Shown here one piece after another: positions 18,056-26,565 of a stretch of 64,000 bases of DNA (position 1 is its first letter; every line of letters begins with the position of its first letter). Source of the DNA: Planctomycetaceae bacterium (lineage in GTDB: Bacteria; Planctomycetota; Planctomycetia; Planctomycetales; Planctomycetaceae). The stretch lies in assembly GCA_021732785.1 (NCBI GenBank), contig JAKFUG010000014.1, forward strand, positions 186,001 through 250,000. Direction: 5' to 3'. Made by a program: the position numbers and the translations under genes. Under the pieces are notes generated by a model. That model worked only from the letters and a program-made list of their open reading frames with translations. It was not told the origin of the DNA and did no database searches.

Positions 18056-18078
18056 GCAAGCAGACAGAACCTGCTTGC
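18056..18078. repeat. Short perfect hairpin in intergenic region
   Basis: GCAAGCAG at 18056-18063 pairs perfectly with CTGCTTGC at 18071-18078 around a 7-nt loop. It lies in the non-coding stretch between the VOC gene and the TPR/peptidase gene. On the minus strand it could end transcripts from the VOC gene, but no T-tract follows, so a terminator role is uncertain. Confidence 0.5.
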
Positions 18079-18285
18079 GGATCGGGCGGGCGTTGCCTGC
18101 TGCGAAGGCACCCCGACGAGTGGGGGTCCATTTCGGCAACCAAATGCAACCACGATCATGTCGACGATCCGAGCGGAACCGCTGATGGAGGCGGTATTCG
18201 CCCCTCCTTGCGAGTATAACTCCGTCCCGAACGCAACAATAGTGCCAGATGTCAGCGCAATCGTGCGAATCAATCGGCGCTGGAA

Positions 18286-18684
18286 CTACCGGCCCAGTGA
18301 GCACAACTCCACCAGATGGCCGTCCGGGTCTTGTACGAACACCTGCACCGCCCCATCGGGTCGCGTTTTTGGCGGCGACACGAGCGAAATTCCCAGCTCG
18401 GTCAACCGCATGGCAGCGGTCTCGGCGTTCTCCACCAGGAAGGCAAAATGGTGCCCGCGGGAGTTGCTCTCGGCACCGCTTCCCGCTTTCCCGGAACCAT
18501 CGTATTCCAGAATGGTATGAATCTGCGTCGCACCGGCCTGAAACCATTGCCCGGCGAAACTGAAGCCCGGCCGCAGGACTTCGTCCATGCCGAGCGCTTC
18601 GACGTAAAAGCGACGCGTGGCCGAGAGATCGCGGACCACGATCGTGACGTGGTCGAGGGATTGGACGCGAATGGGGGTGGGCAT
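18286..18684 (-). CDS. VOC (glyoxalase/bleomycin-resistance fold) family protein
   Basis: A small cytoplasmic protein of 132 residues with two beta-alpha-beta-beta-beta modules. The N-terminal module contains LDHVTIVVRDLSATRRFYVE, and the C-terminal one VQVFVQDPDGHLVELCS. Candidate metal ligands of the vicinal-oxygen-chelate fold are visible: His in LDHVT, His in IHTILEY, His in GHHFAFLV and Glu in HLVELC. VOC members range from glyoxalase I to dioxygenases and antibiotic-binding proteins, so the substrate cannot be assigned. It lies 54 bp downstream of mqnE on the same strand, separated by a hairpin, and may be independent of menaquinone synthesis. Confidence 0.85.
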   Translation of the reverse strand: MPTPIRVQSLDHVTIVVRDLSATRRFYVEALGMDEVLRPGFSFAGQWFQAGATQIHTILEYDGSGKAGSGAESNSRGHHFAFLVENAETAAMRLTELGISLVSPPKTRPDGAVQVFVQDPDGHLVELCSLGR

Positions 18685-18706
18685 GGTGTGGTCTCGGGGA
18701 AGAGAA

Positions 18707-18728
18707 CCCAGGGATCGGAATCCCTGGG
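18707..18728 (-). terminator. Hairpin downstream of mqnE
   Basis: CCCAGGGA at 18707-18714 pairs perfectly with TCCCTGGG at 18721-18728 around a 6-nt loop. It sits between the stop of mqnE and the start of the VOC gene. No run of U follows on the minus strand, so it may be a weak terminator or a dispersed repeat instead. Confidence 0.4.
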
Positions 18729-18738
18729 CGTCCGGGCG

Positions 18739-19875
18739 TCATGTTGTGGCGGCGGTTTCGCGCGGGGCGGTGACGGACCAGTGCGCACCGTCGCGGTAAA
18801 CGCGCCGGTAGAGCGTGTCGCGCTCGATGGGGTCGCGTCCGGCTTCACGAATGAGGCGGTGAATGTGCGCGACCGTCAAGCCTTCCGGCGTCTTCGCCCC
18901 GGCGTCATGGTAGATGAGTTCGTGGACCACGGTGCCGTCGAGATCATCTGCCCCGAAACCGAGCGCCACTTGCGCGATCTTCTCGCCGAGCATGATCCAA
19001 TACGCTTTGATGTGGTCGAAGTTGTCGAGCATCAGCCGCGACAACGCCACCATCCGCAGGTCCATCATGCCGGTGGGTTTCGGAATGTGGTCGAGCTTCG
19101 TGTTTTCCGGGTGAAACGCCAGCGGAATGAACGTCTGGAAGCCGCCGGTTTCGTCCTGCAAGGCACGGAGTTGCAGCAGGTGGTCGATCCGATGCCTGGC
19201 TTGTTCCACATGGCCATACAGCATCGTGGCATTGGACCGCAAGCCGAGACCGTGAGCCGTGCGGTGGATGTCGATCCAACTGCTGGAGTCGGCTTTATGT
19301 TCGCAGATTTGATCGCGCACTTCGGGGTGGAAAATCTCCGCACCGCCGCCGGGCATGCTGCCCAATCCGGCATCGAGCATCTGCTGCAACACCCAGTCGT
19401 ACGGCTTCTTCGTCAGGTAACTGAACCAATGAATTTCGACCGGTGTCCACGCCTTGACGTGAATTTCCGGGCAGGTTTCGTGTAGCACCCGCACCACATT
19501 GACGTACCAGTCGAACGATTTCTGGTGATGCAACCCGCCGACGACGTGAATCTCCGTCGCCCCTTGCGATCGCCCTTCGAGAATCCGTTCCCGGAGCATC
19601 TCGTCGGTGAAGGCGTAGGCTTTCTCGTCCCGCAGGTCCGCCCGGAACGCACAGAAGCGACACCGGTAAACGCAGACGTTCGTCGGATTCAGGTGGATGT
19701 TCGTGTTGTAGTACGCCGCATTGCCGTTCTTTCGCTCCCGGACCAGATTGGCCAGCCGTCCGAGCGTAAACAAGTCGGCCCGTTCGTCGAGGAAGATGCC
19801 GTCATCGAACGTTAACCGTTCGCCGGTTTGGACTTTGGCTTCAATGTCACGAATTGTGGGGGGATTGATCGTCAT
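18739..19875 (-). CDS. mqnE: Aminofutalosine synthase MqnE
   Basis: A protein of 378 residues with the radical-SAM cluster motif CVYRCRFCAF (Cys 68, 72, 75), preceded by HLNPTNVC as in the MqnE/MqnC group. EIHVVGGLHHQKSFDWYV and AWTPVEIHWFSYLTKKP are typical of MqnE. The enzyme joins the enolpyruvyl ether of 3-[(1-carboxyvinyl)oxy]benzoate to the adenosyl radical, giving 6-amino-6-deoxyfutalosine in the futalosine route to menaquinone. No other mqn gene is in the window, so the pathway would be dispersed. The ATG at 19875 is the natural start; the gene reads away from a 450-bp intergenic region shared with the divergent secreted protein. Confidence 0.93.
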   Translation of the reverse strand: MTINPPTIRDIEAKVQTGERLTFDDGIFLDERADLFTLGRLANLVRERKNGNAAYYNTNIHLNPTNVCVYRCRFCAFRADLRDEKAYAFTDEMLRERILEGRSQGATEIHVVGGLHHQKSFDWYVNVVRVLHETCPEIHVKAWTPVEIHWFSYLTKKPYDWVLQQMLDAGLGSMPGGGAEIFHPEVRDQICEHKADSSSWIDIHRTAHGLGLRSNATMLYGHVEQARHRIDHLLQLRALQDETGGFQTFIPLAFHPENTKLDHIPKPTGMMDLRMVALSRLMLDNFDHIKAYWIMLGEKIAQVALGFGADDLDGTVVHELIYHDAGAKTPEGLTVAHIHRLIREAGRDPIERDTLYRRVYRDGAHWSVTAPRETAATT

Positions 19876-20328
19876 GCACCTTTAACCGCAGAACCGCAGC
19901 CGCCTTCACCGAAATTCCATCGCAACCGCGAGAATTGATTTTAGACGCCGGCCAGGAAATCCGCCACACGGCGGGATGTTGCAGGGGATAGCAGGTCGAA
20001 ATGGAGAATCAGGAATGAGAAGACTCCGATCGAGGGCTTTGCGTTCCGCTAAGCGGCAAGCGAAGGTTGTTCGCCTCCCCCCATTCACCATTTTTCATTC
20101 ACCATCCCTCATTCTCCATTTTCCCCTCCGCTCGACTCCTTCTGGCAAACCTTTCCGGTCGTAGGCCCCCGCTACGTTACGTTCAACCGGAACGGACGGC
20201 ATGCCCGATACAAACCGTAGTCTCCCGACAGGTGGATTCAACCGCTTTCATCTTCGGCGGGCTCACGGAGATCGGCAAAGATTGCTGCAGCGCGCAGGGA
20301 AGCGCGATTCCGTGAACCGAGGAACAGG
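19876..20328. other. Divergent intergenic region with reiterated ATTCACC-type repeat text
   Basis: This 453-bp stretch between divergent mqnE and a secreted-protein gene holds no supportable gene. At about 20078-20130 the plus strand is made of reiterated CATTCACCATT / TCATTCTCCATT units. A partial inverse copy (aaatggagaatcaggaatga) lies near 19999-20020, so the two could pair. A small hairpin ccgctaagcgg lies near 20047-20057. Promoters for both flanking genes must be here, but I could not pick one with confidence. Confidence 0.6.
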
Positions 20329-21282
20329 ATGGTCTCCATGCCCCGTACGATCTTCGCTTTCACGCTTCTCACTCTCGCGTTCTCCGGATTGCATGCTCCC
20401 GTGTGGGGGCAAGTGGTTCCGGGAACGGGCACACGCTTGACGCAAGTCGGCGACGATTTCGAGGACGAGAACTGGACCTTCACGCTGAATCTGCCGAAGG
20501 CCAGCAGCAACCTCGACCGGACCGATCGGCAACCCGCGGGCTTCTCTTCGAATCAGAAATGGTTCGAGAGCATGTACCGCGGCACGCCAGACATTGTGAA
20601 GCGTGTCCCCACACCGCCCGGCGGTCTTGTGGGCAGCAAGGGAGCCATGGCACTTCGGACGGTGCAGTCGGGCGTGCCGGGCCAACTCTCCTACAAGTTT
20701 CAGCAGGACGATTTGCTCGCCAACATGACTTCGATCGGCTTCCTGCCGGTCAACCGCTCGCCGAGCATTGTCGTCCGCCTTTACCTCCCGCCGTTCGAGC
20801 AGTGGGAAAAGCGGACCGGCAGCCACTTCGGTGTCCGTTCCGACTGCGTGACCATTATCAACAAGCCATCGACTGTAGGCCGCCTGTTCCGGTCGGCCAG
20901 TTCGTCGCGCAAGACGGAAAACTATTGGCCCGGCTTCTTCATTCAGTTCAACTCGAAGCATGACAGCCAGGTGAAAGAAGACTCGGCCATGATCCTGATT
21001 CGTTCGGGAAGCCGCGGCGAAGACCTGCAAGGTCCGATGATTCGAGAACCGGGCTGGTGGACCCTCGGGATGTCGTTCACGCCGGACGGACAGGTGCATT
21101 ACTACGGCAAGCCCGGTGTGGGAAACCTCACCGCGGCCGATCACCTCAAGTCCACCTTCCCGTACGGTTACACGGCGATGCAGGTCAACACATTCTTCTT
21201 CAACGTGGTGAACCAGGATGACAGCCGTTCGTGGTCGACCGAATTCGTCGTCGATGATGTGGCCATCTACGCGTTGCAATAG
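20329..21282 (+). CDS. Secreted hypothetical protein
   Basis: A protein of 317 residues. A GAGG sequence a few bases upstream supports the ATG at 20329; an ATG at 20338 is also possible. The N-terminus MPRTIFAFTLLTLAFSGLHA is a clear signal peptide with probable cleavage before QVVPGTG. The mature protein is rich in aromatic and beta-branched residues and ends with FVVDDVAIYALQ, resembling a beta-sandwich, carbohydrate-binding-like or concanavalin-like fold (for example WTLGMSFTPDGQVHYYGKPG). I recognise no catalytic motif. It appears monocistronic: a strong terminator follows 30 bp after the stop. Probably a periplasmic or cell-surface protein of unknown function. Confidence 0.75.
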   Translation: MVSMPRTIFAFTLLTLAFSGLHAPVWGQVVPGTGTRLTQVGDDFEDENWTFTLNLPKASSNLDRTDRQPAGFSSNQKWFESMYRGTPDIVKRVPTPPGGLVGSKGAMALRTVQSGVPGQLSYKFQQDDLLANMTSIGFLPVNRSPSIVVRLYLPPFEQWEKRTGSHFGVRSDCVTIINKPSTVGRLFRSASSSRKTENYWPGFFIQFNSKHDSQVKEDSAMILIRSGSRGEDLQGPMIREPGWWTLGMSFTPDGQVHYYGKPGVGNLTAADHLKSTFPYGYTAMQVNTFFFNVVNQDDSRSWSTEFVVDDVAIYALQ

Positions 21283-21314
21283 CCGCTGGAAGTCCGATTG
21301 ATTCCGACTCGCGT

Positions 21315-21346
21315 GAAGCCCGGCATGTTTAACCATGCCGGGCTTC
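21315..21346 (+). terminator. Strong hairpin terminator after the secreted-protein gene
   Basis: GAAGCCCGGCATG (21315-21327) and CATGCCGGGCTTC (21334-21346) form a perfect 13-bp stem with a 6-nt loop TTTAAC. TGTTATT follows, a weak T-rich tail. Position 30 bp after a stop codon and before the next gene's leader supports a transcription terminator for the upstream gene. Confidence 0.8.
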
Positions 21347-21472
21347 TGTTATTGGGATGCCCAAAACATGGCAAAATGCTACGTCCGCGTGTTCAGGAAT
21401 CGATTTATCAGTACCATGTCAACAAAGGCGTGGCGCTCGCGAATTCTGGTGAATCCAATAGGAACACATTCG

Positions 21473-22354
21473 ATGGCACGTTGGTTCTTCACGTTCGTAT
21501 GGCTGGCATGGTCGACGAGCGGTTTCAGTGGCGAAGTCGCCGTCCGTCCGGTGGTTCCCGGCTCAATGGAAGTCCGCCTGCAGCGCCGCGTGGAAGCCCT
21601 GCCGAAATCGGGCAATCCGCAGGTCGTCGTGGAAACGCAGGTGTGGAAAGCGTCCGAGACGGCAATCGTGATCTGCGACATGTGGGACAACCACTATTGC
21701 CAATCCGCGGCACAACGCGTCAAAAACATGGCACCGCGGATGAATGCCGTGATTACCGCGGCCCGCAATCATGGCGTGCAGATCATTCATTCTCCGAGCG
21801 GTGTGCTCAGCTTCTATGCCGATACGTCGTACCGCCGTCGCTTCCAGGAAACGTCCTTGGTCATGCCGCCGTTTCCGCTGGAAAGCTGGTGTCACCGCGA
21901 CGACAAACGCGAGCCGGAACTGCCGGTCGATGTGTCCAGGCAGCCGTGCGATGACCCGGTGGTCGGCCCCGCGGTGCAGGTCTTTCACCGTCAGAATCCG
22001 GGGCTCGATATTATTGGCTACGACGGCATCAGCGATCGCGGTGACGAAATCTACAGCTTCTGCAAAACACACGGCATCAAGAACATCGTGATGATGGGCG
22101 TGCATACGAATATGTGCGTGCTCGGCCGTCCGTTCGGCATTCGTCAACTCGTGCGACTGGGCTTCAATGTGGCATTGGCCCGCGATCTGACCGATGCGAT
22201 GTACGATCCCCGCCAACCGCCGTTTGTCAGCCACACGCGCGGCACCGAAATGGTGATCGAGCACATCGAACAGTATTGGTGTGCGACCTTAATGGGCGAA
22301 GATCTCACCCGCATGATCCCCGGCAGCGCGAACCCCGCCCCGGTGTCTCCCTGA
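21473..22354 (+). CDS. Exported isochorismatase-fold cysteine hydrolase
   Basis: The ATG at 21473 (MARWFFTFVWLAWSTSGFSG) follows an AGGA motif about 10 bp upstream and gives a signal peptide and a product of 293 residues; upstream in-frame ATGs would only add low-quality sequence. The mature domain is isochorismatase-like: ETAIVICDMWDNHYC carries the catalytic Asp, a Lys follows in RVKNMAPRMNAVI, and the nucleophile is Cys in MMGVHTNMCVLGRPFG. Such enzymes hydrolyse C-N or vinyl-ether bonds (nicotinamide, carbamoyl or isochorismate-like substrates); here the substrate is unknown. Export is unusual for the fold but common in planctomycetal paralogues. Confidence 0.87.
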   Translation: MARWFFTFVWLAWSTSGFSGEVAVRPVVPGSMEVRLQRRVEALPKSGNPQVVVETQVWKASETAIVICDMWDNHYCQSAAQRVKNMAPRMNAVITAARNHGVQIIHSPSGVLSFYADTSYRRRFQETSLVMPPFPLESWCHRDDKREPELPVDVSRQPCDDPVVGPAVQVFHRQNPGLDIIGYDGISDRGDEIYSFCKTHGIKNIVMMGVHTNMCVLGRPFGIRQLVRLGFNVALARDLTDAMYDPRQPPFVSHTRGTEMVIEHIEQYWCATLMGEDLTRMIPGSANPAPVSP

Positions 22355-22425
22355 TCGATAAAGCGGCACATTCCGCATTTGTGGAAGCCGAAACCGTCCG
22401 TGCCCGTCGGCAATCGCGTGAAGAA

Positions 22426-22455
22426 TTGCGAGCGCTGGCGGAGGCGTCGTATGCT
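22426..22455 (+). promoter_or_regulatory. Possible sigma70-type promoter for the phosphoramidate operon
   Basis: TTGCGA (22426-22431) and TATGCT (22450-22455) are separated by 18 bp and lie 60 bp upstream of the first gene of the plus-strand operon. Both hexamers match four of six consensus positions or better. Planctomycete promoters are poorly defined, so this is only a candidate. Confidence 0.3.
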
Positions 22456-22515
22456 GCACGAGAGTCCTTGTGGATCATTTGTTTCTTGCATCACACCAAT
22501 CACTCCGGAAACGTG

Positions 22516-22944
22516 ATGACAACGTGCTGGTCGCGGATCGGACGCTTTTTCACCTGCCAAACCTTATTGGTCCTGCTCAGTATCACAACGGTCCATGCCG
22601 GGGTGAGTGGTCATCGATACGCGGGAAGTTTCGTGACCAATCTGGGTTTCCCGGCCGTCTGCACGCTCTCGTTTGATCCCGACGGGCAGCTCACTCAATG
22701 GGAATATGGGGTTCTCTTCGGCGGAGTTTACACCGGGCCTTACACCGAAGTGGATATCGGCGGGGTGACCTATTGGCGCTCCGTCGTCGCCGATGAATCC
22801 CCCAGTGGATTCGCGACCTTCAGCGGCTTTTCCGTGTTCGGGATTGTCACCACGTTCCACAATCAGAATCTCGATCAGGGGATCACCGCCGATGGGCTTT
22901 TGATTCGCACCGGCACAGTGGCCGCTCGCAAAGGGGGACCATGA
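22516..22944 (+). CDS. Small secreted protein of unknown function, first gene of the phosphoramidate operon
   Basis: The ATG at 22516 gives 142 residues with a signal peptide (core TLLVLLSITTVHAG). The frame is open upstream into the isochorismatase gene, but that part is a shadow of the other frame. The mature protein is about 115 residues, rich in Gly, Thr, Val and aromatics, without Lys until the last residues, and reads as a short all-beta domain (GFPAVCTLSFDPDG, QWEYGVLFGGVYTGPY). No motif is recognised. Its stop overlaps the ATG of the CysC-like kinase as ATGA, so it is translated with the pathway enzymes. It could be a surface protein that carries or recognises the modified product, which is speculation. 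Confidence 0.6.
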   Translation: MTTCWSRIGRFFTCQTLLVLLSITTVHAGVSGHRYAGSFVTNLGFPAVCTLSFDPDGQLTQWEYGVLFGGVYTGPYTEVDIGGVTYWRSVVADESPSGFATFSGFSVFGIVTTFHNQNLDQGITADGLLIRTGTVAARKGGP

Positions 22945-23492
22945 CGCTGTTCCCGGCCGAAGGGCATGTTTTTTGGATCACGGGGCTCTCGGGTGCGGGG
23001 AAAACCACGACCGCCCGCGATCTCGCGGAGCGCTTGCGCCGTCGGCAGCGCAACGTCATTGTGCTCGATGGTGACGAACTGCGCCGCGTTTACGGTGACG
23101 GACTCGAATTCACCGTGGCCCATCGCCACACGCTGGCGTTTCGCCATGCACGGCTTTGCCAATTGCTGGCATCGCAAGGCTTCGATGTCGTGTGCGCGAC
23201 GATCAGCCTGTTTCACGATTGCCACGCCTGGTGCCGACAGAACCTGAAGCACTACCACGAAATCTATTTGCGCGTCACGATGGCCGAACTTGTTCGGCGT
23301 GATGCACGCGGCTTGTATCAACGGGCTTCAACCGGCGAACAACACGATCTGGTCGGCGTCGACATCCCCGTGGAAGAACCAATTTCACCGCACCTTATCA
23401 TCGACAACGATGGCCGTCTTACTGCGGACGATGTCGCGAAACTGTTGTGGAGTTATGTCTCGAACCACGAAGGCTTCCACAGTGCAGGTTGA
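22941..23492 (+). CDS. CysC-like kinase, predicted cytidine diphosphoramidate (CDP-amidate) 3'-kinase
   Basis: A protein of 183 residues of the APS-kinase fold. P-loop GLSGAGKTT at 15-23, LDGDELRR at 42-49, and RRDARGLYQRA match the CysC family. The middle reads VVCATISLFHDCHAWCRQNL, ending in the acidic EIYLRV, a version I associate with the capsule-type branch rather than sulfate assimilation. In C. jejuni the homologue (Cj1415) phosphorylates the ribose 3'-OH of CDP-amidate, making a PAPS-like donor. No ATP sulfurylase or sulfite reductase gene is nearby, while the other three phosphoramidate enzymes are. The start overlaps the preceding stop (ATGA), and the gene overlaps the methyltransferase by 38 bp. 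Ordinary APS kinase remains the alternative. Confidence 0.8.
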   Translation: MTLFPAEGHVFWITGLSGAGKTTTARDLAERLRRRQRNVIVLDGDELRRVYGDGLEFTVAHRHTLAFRHARLCQLLASQGFDVVCATISLFHDCHAWCRQNLKHYHEIYLRVTMAELVRRDARGLYQRASTGEQHDLVGVDIPVEEPISPHLIIDNDGRLTADDVAKLLWSYVSNHEGFHSAG

Positions 23493-24228
23493 CTGGGATT
23501 ACACCGAACTGGCCGATGCGTACCTGCGTCGGCCGGGCTATGCCGATGCGGCGATTGATGCCATCCTCGAACGGAGTGGCGTCCGCGCGGGCCTGCCCAT
23601 CTGCGACATCGGGGCCGGGACGGGCATCCTGACGGTCGCGCTGGCTCGCCGGGGCCTCGCCGTCACCGCCGTTGAACCGAATCAGGCGATGGCCGCGCAT
23701 GGTCGTCGCCAAACCGTCGAGTGGAAAGTGCCGTGGATCGAGGCGGTCGCCGAAGCCACCACGCTTGCTGACTCGCAATTCAATCTGGTGACGTTCGGCT
23801 CATCGTTCAATGTCACTCGGCAAGATTTGGCAATGCGCGAAGTGTCCCGCATCCTGCAAAAGAATGGCTGGATGGCTTGCCTGTTCAATCACCGTGTGCT
23901 GAACGATCCGCTGCAACAGCAAGTGCAAGCCGTCATTTCGCGCGAAGTCCCGGGCTTTTCGCACGGCAGCCGTCGTGAAGATCAGGCCCCGGTCATCGCC
24001 GCGAGCGGATTATTTCATGCGGTCGAGGCGTTCGATCGTCCGGTGGTGCATCGAATGCCGTGGAACGATTATCTTGAAGCGTGGCGATCGCATTGCACAC
24101 TCAAACGCCAGGCGGGCGACCGCTTTCCCGCTGTTATTGATGCCATTGCGGCCGCGGTCAACCTCGAACCGGAAGCGAGGATTGAAGTCCCTTATCAAAC
24201 CCGGGTCTGGATGGCGCAGCGCCTTTAA
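23455..24228 (+). CDS. Class I SAM-dependent methyltransferase
   Basis: The ATG at 23455 (MSRTTKASTVQVDWDYTELA) gives 257 residues and overlaps the kinase gene by 38 bp. Motif I is VCDIGAGTGILTVALARRG in the LPICDIGAGTG context, followed by AVEPNQAM for ribose binding and FNLVTFGSSFN for motif IV, all typical of class I (ubiE/type 11-like) methyltransferases. Within this operon the likely job is O-methylation of a phosphoramidate group or an intermediate, as the methyltransferases encoded in the C. jejuni MeOPN locus do. The family does not prove the substrate: methylation of the acceptor would be equally consistent. It is followed after 9 bp by the glutamine kinase gene. Confidence 0.82.
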   Translation: MSRTTKASTVQVDWDYTELADAYLRRPGYADAAIDAILERSGVRAGLPICDIGAGTGILTVALARRGLAVTAVEPNQAMAAHGRRQTVEWKVPWIEAVAEATTLADSQFNLVTFGSSFNVTRQDLAMREVSRILQKNGWMACLFNHRVLNDPLQQQVQAVISREVPGFSHGSRREDQAPVIAASGLFHAVEAFDRPVVHRMPWNDYLEAWRSHCTLKRQAGDRFPAVIDAIAAAVNLEPEARIEVPYQTRVWMAQRL

Positions 24229-24237
24229 GGATCGACG

Positions 24238-26565
24238 ATGTCGCTGCTGTTCGGCACGAAAGCCGAAACTCTGGAACGACTCGCGCCGCTGGTGAAAACG
24301 GCGAGCGTGTTGCCGCAAGCGCGTCTCACCGTCGGTGCATGGCGACGTGATCGCAGTGGAACATTGTCGCACTTGCAACAGGCGGGTTGGCTGGATCGGC
24401 CGGTGATCGTTCGCAGCAGTGCCTTGCAGGAAGATGGCGATACGAAATCGCTGGCCGGACAATTCACCTCCGTTTCATCGACGCTCGGCGCGACGGACGT
24501 CAGCGCAGCCATTGATCGCGTCATCCAGTCGTACGATACACCGCAAGACGGCGACCAGGTCTTTTTGCAACCGCAGTTATCGAATCTGACCGTCAGCGGC
24601 GTTGCCTTCGGCCTCGACCCCATCACTGGCGGGCCGTATCTCGTCGTGAATGATCAGCGCAGCCCGCACACGGGCGACGTCACCAGCGGGATTGCCTGCG
24701 ACGACGAATTGTTCTACTGGCTGAAGGCGTCGCCCTTCCCCGCCGAACCGCATCTGGTCGCGGTCATTCGCCTCCTGCACGAGTTGGAACAATTGCTCGG
24801 CACCGAGGCCCTGGATGTCGAGTTTGCGTGGGATGATGAAACACTGTTTCTGCTGCAAGTGCGTCGTCTCCTCAGTGTTCCCGATATTGAATCTTCACGA
24901 CGGGATGCCGCGAACATCGTCGAGGGAATTGCCAACGCACTGGATCGCAGAGCAACGCAGTTCGTCCAAGTTCTCGGGCATGGGATTGCATGGGGAGCCA
25001 TGCCCGATTGGAATCCGGCGGAAATGATCGGCATCCGCCCGCGGCCGCTGGCCAACGCGCTGTATCGCGAATGTCTGACGGACCGCACGTGGGCCGAGCA
25101 GCGTCGGCGGTATGGGTATCGCGATGTCACCGGTGTCCCGTTGATGGAAAGTTTCGGCGGACAGGCACTCATCGATATTCGTGCGAGTTTCACGTCTTTC
25201 GTGCCCGCGGCCGTGCCCGATTCCATCGCGGAAAAACTCGTCGACTATTATCTCGATCAACTGCGCTCGCACCCGGAACTGCACGACAAAGTGGAAATCG
25301 AATTACTGTTCCACTGTTGGACGTTCGATTTACAGGAACGATTGTCGGCCTTGCCAAGCCGTTACGAATTCCAGCCCGCAGACAACGATCTCGTCGCCAA
25401 AGCGCTGCGTGATCTTACGTGGCAGATGATGCAGCGCGATGCGGGGTCGTGGCACGACGATCGACAGCGCATGGAGGCCTTCGAATGCTGGCTGTCCGAG
25501 CGAGTGCAAGAGGAGCACCCCGTCACACCCGCGCAGATTCGGAGGCTGTTACGTCAATGTCGTGACGAAGCCGCGTTGGCGTTCGCCGGGTTGGCCCGCG
25601 CTGGTTTTGTCGCGGTCTGTCTGGTGAACTCCCTCGTGAATGTGGGCGTTTGGACCGACGATGAGCGGGAACGGTTCTTTCACAGCCAGCAGACGGTGTT
25701 GTCGGGCATGCACCGGGATCGCAGCCATTTACCGACAACGGAATTTCTCATTCGTTACGGCCATTTGCGACCGGGAACCTACGACATTCTCGTACCGCGG
25801 TACGATGAAGCTCCGGAACAATATCATTTGAGTGATCCCGCCATCGATGCCGCCGAGCCATTGCCATTTCCGATGAACACCACAACCACACGACGCCTGG
25901 AGAAGCTTCTTTCCGAGCATCGCTTTCCGGGTGACGCAGACGCCTTCCTGCGCTTTCTTGCAGAAGCGATTCAAATGCGTGAATATGGAAAATTCGTCTA
26001 CAGTCGCGGCATCAGCGAATTGCTGCGAAGGCTGGGGGAATATGCCGCGGGCTTGGGCTTTTCCCGCGACGATTGTTCGTTCGCCGATCAATCCTTGTGG
26101 AATGAGACCGCCTCCGATGACGATTTCCCGGAACGATTACGTCGGGCGATTGCGAACGGGCAGGCATGCCATCATGCGGCACGCGGAATTGCCGTACCGC
26201 CGTTGCTGTTGTCACGAGACGAGGTGCGCTCGTTCCGCTTGCCGCGTTGTCAGCCCAATTTTGTGACGCGCGGTGTCGCCTGCGGTCCAGTGCAGGAATT
26301 GCAATCATCGAGTGAGCCGATCGATCTCCGCGGTGCCGTCGTGTTGCTTCCCTCGGCCGACCCGGGATTCGACTGGATCTTCTCCACCGGCATCGTGGCG
26401 TTTATTACGATGTTCGGCGGCGCGAATTCCCACATGGCCATCCGCGCCCGCGAGTGGGACCTCCCCGCGGCCATTGGCGTCGGCGAGGTCCGTTACCGTC
26501 GTCTGGTGCAAGCCCGTGCGATTCGGGTGGACTGCCTGCATCATCTGTTGGTCGCACTTCCATGA
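24238..26565 (+). CDS. PEP-synthase-like dikinase, predicted L-glutamine kinase
   Basis: A protein of 775 residues. The N-terminal ATP-binding domain has VIVRSSALQEDGDTKSLAGQ at 56-75, the PPDK/PEP-synthase signature, and DVEFAWDDETLFLLQVRR for metal binding. A helical middle domain of about 400 residues is unlike PEP synthase. The C-terminal swivelling phosphohistidine domain ends the protein: GGANSHMAIRAREWDLPAAI with the catalytic His near 732. This architecture and length match the C. jejuni glutamine kinase Cj1418, which transfers phosphate from ATP to the amide nitrogen of L-glutamine with release of AMP. The PEP/pyruvate-binding C-terminal barrel of true PEP synthase is absent. Its stop overlaps the hydrolase start as ATGA. 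Rifampin-phosphotransferase-like activity is an alternative, but the neighbours argue for glutamine. Confidence 0.83.
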   Translation: MSLLFGTKAETLERLAPLVKTASVLPQARLTVGAWRRDRSGTLSHLQQAGWLDRPVIVRSSALQEDGDTKSLAGQFTSVSSTLGATDVSAAIDRVIQSYDTPQDGDQVFLQPQLSNLTVSGVAFGLDPITGGPYLVVNDQRSPHTGDVTSGIACDDELFYWLKASPFPAEPHLVAVIRLLHELEQLLGTEALDVEFAWDDETLFLLQVRRLLSVPDIESSRRDAANIVEGIANALDRRATQFVQVLGHGIAWGAMPDWNPAEMIGIRPRPLANALYRECLTDRTWAEQRRRYGYRDVTGVPLMESFGGQALIDIRASFTSFVPAAVPDSIAEKLVDYYLDQLRSHPELHDKVEIELLFHCWTFDLQERLSALPSRYEFQPADNDLVAKALRDLTWQMMQRDAGSWHDDRQRMEAFECWLSERVQEEHPVTPAQIRRLLRQCRDEAALAFAGLARAGFVAVCLVNSLVNVGVWTDDERERFFHSQQTVLSGMHRDRSHLPTTEFLIRYGHLRPGTYDILVPRYDEAPEQYHLSDPAIDAAEPLPFPMNTTTTRRLEKLLSEHRFPGDADAFLRFLAEAIQMREYGKFVYSRGISELLRRLGEYAAGLGFSRDDCSFADQSLWNETASDDDFPERLRRAIANGQACHHAARGIAVPPLLLSRDEVRSFRLPRCQPNFVTRGVACGPVQELQSSSEPIDLRGAVVLLPSADPGFDWIFSTGIVAFITMFGGANSHMAIRAREWDLPAAIGVGEVRYRRLVQARAIRVDCLHHLLVALP

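Noticed and set aside
22941-23492. Simple annotation as adenylyl-sulfate kinase (cysC) for sulfate assimilation
   Set aside because: No ATP sulfurylase, PAPS reductase or sulfite reductase gene is near, while the three other phosphoramidate-pathway families are adjacent and overlapping.
24238-26565. Annotation as phosphoenolpyruvate synthase (ppsA)
   Set aside because: The protein ends right after the phosphohistidine domain and lacks the PEP/pyruvate-binding barrel; its middle domain is different.
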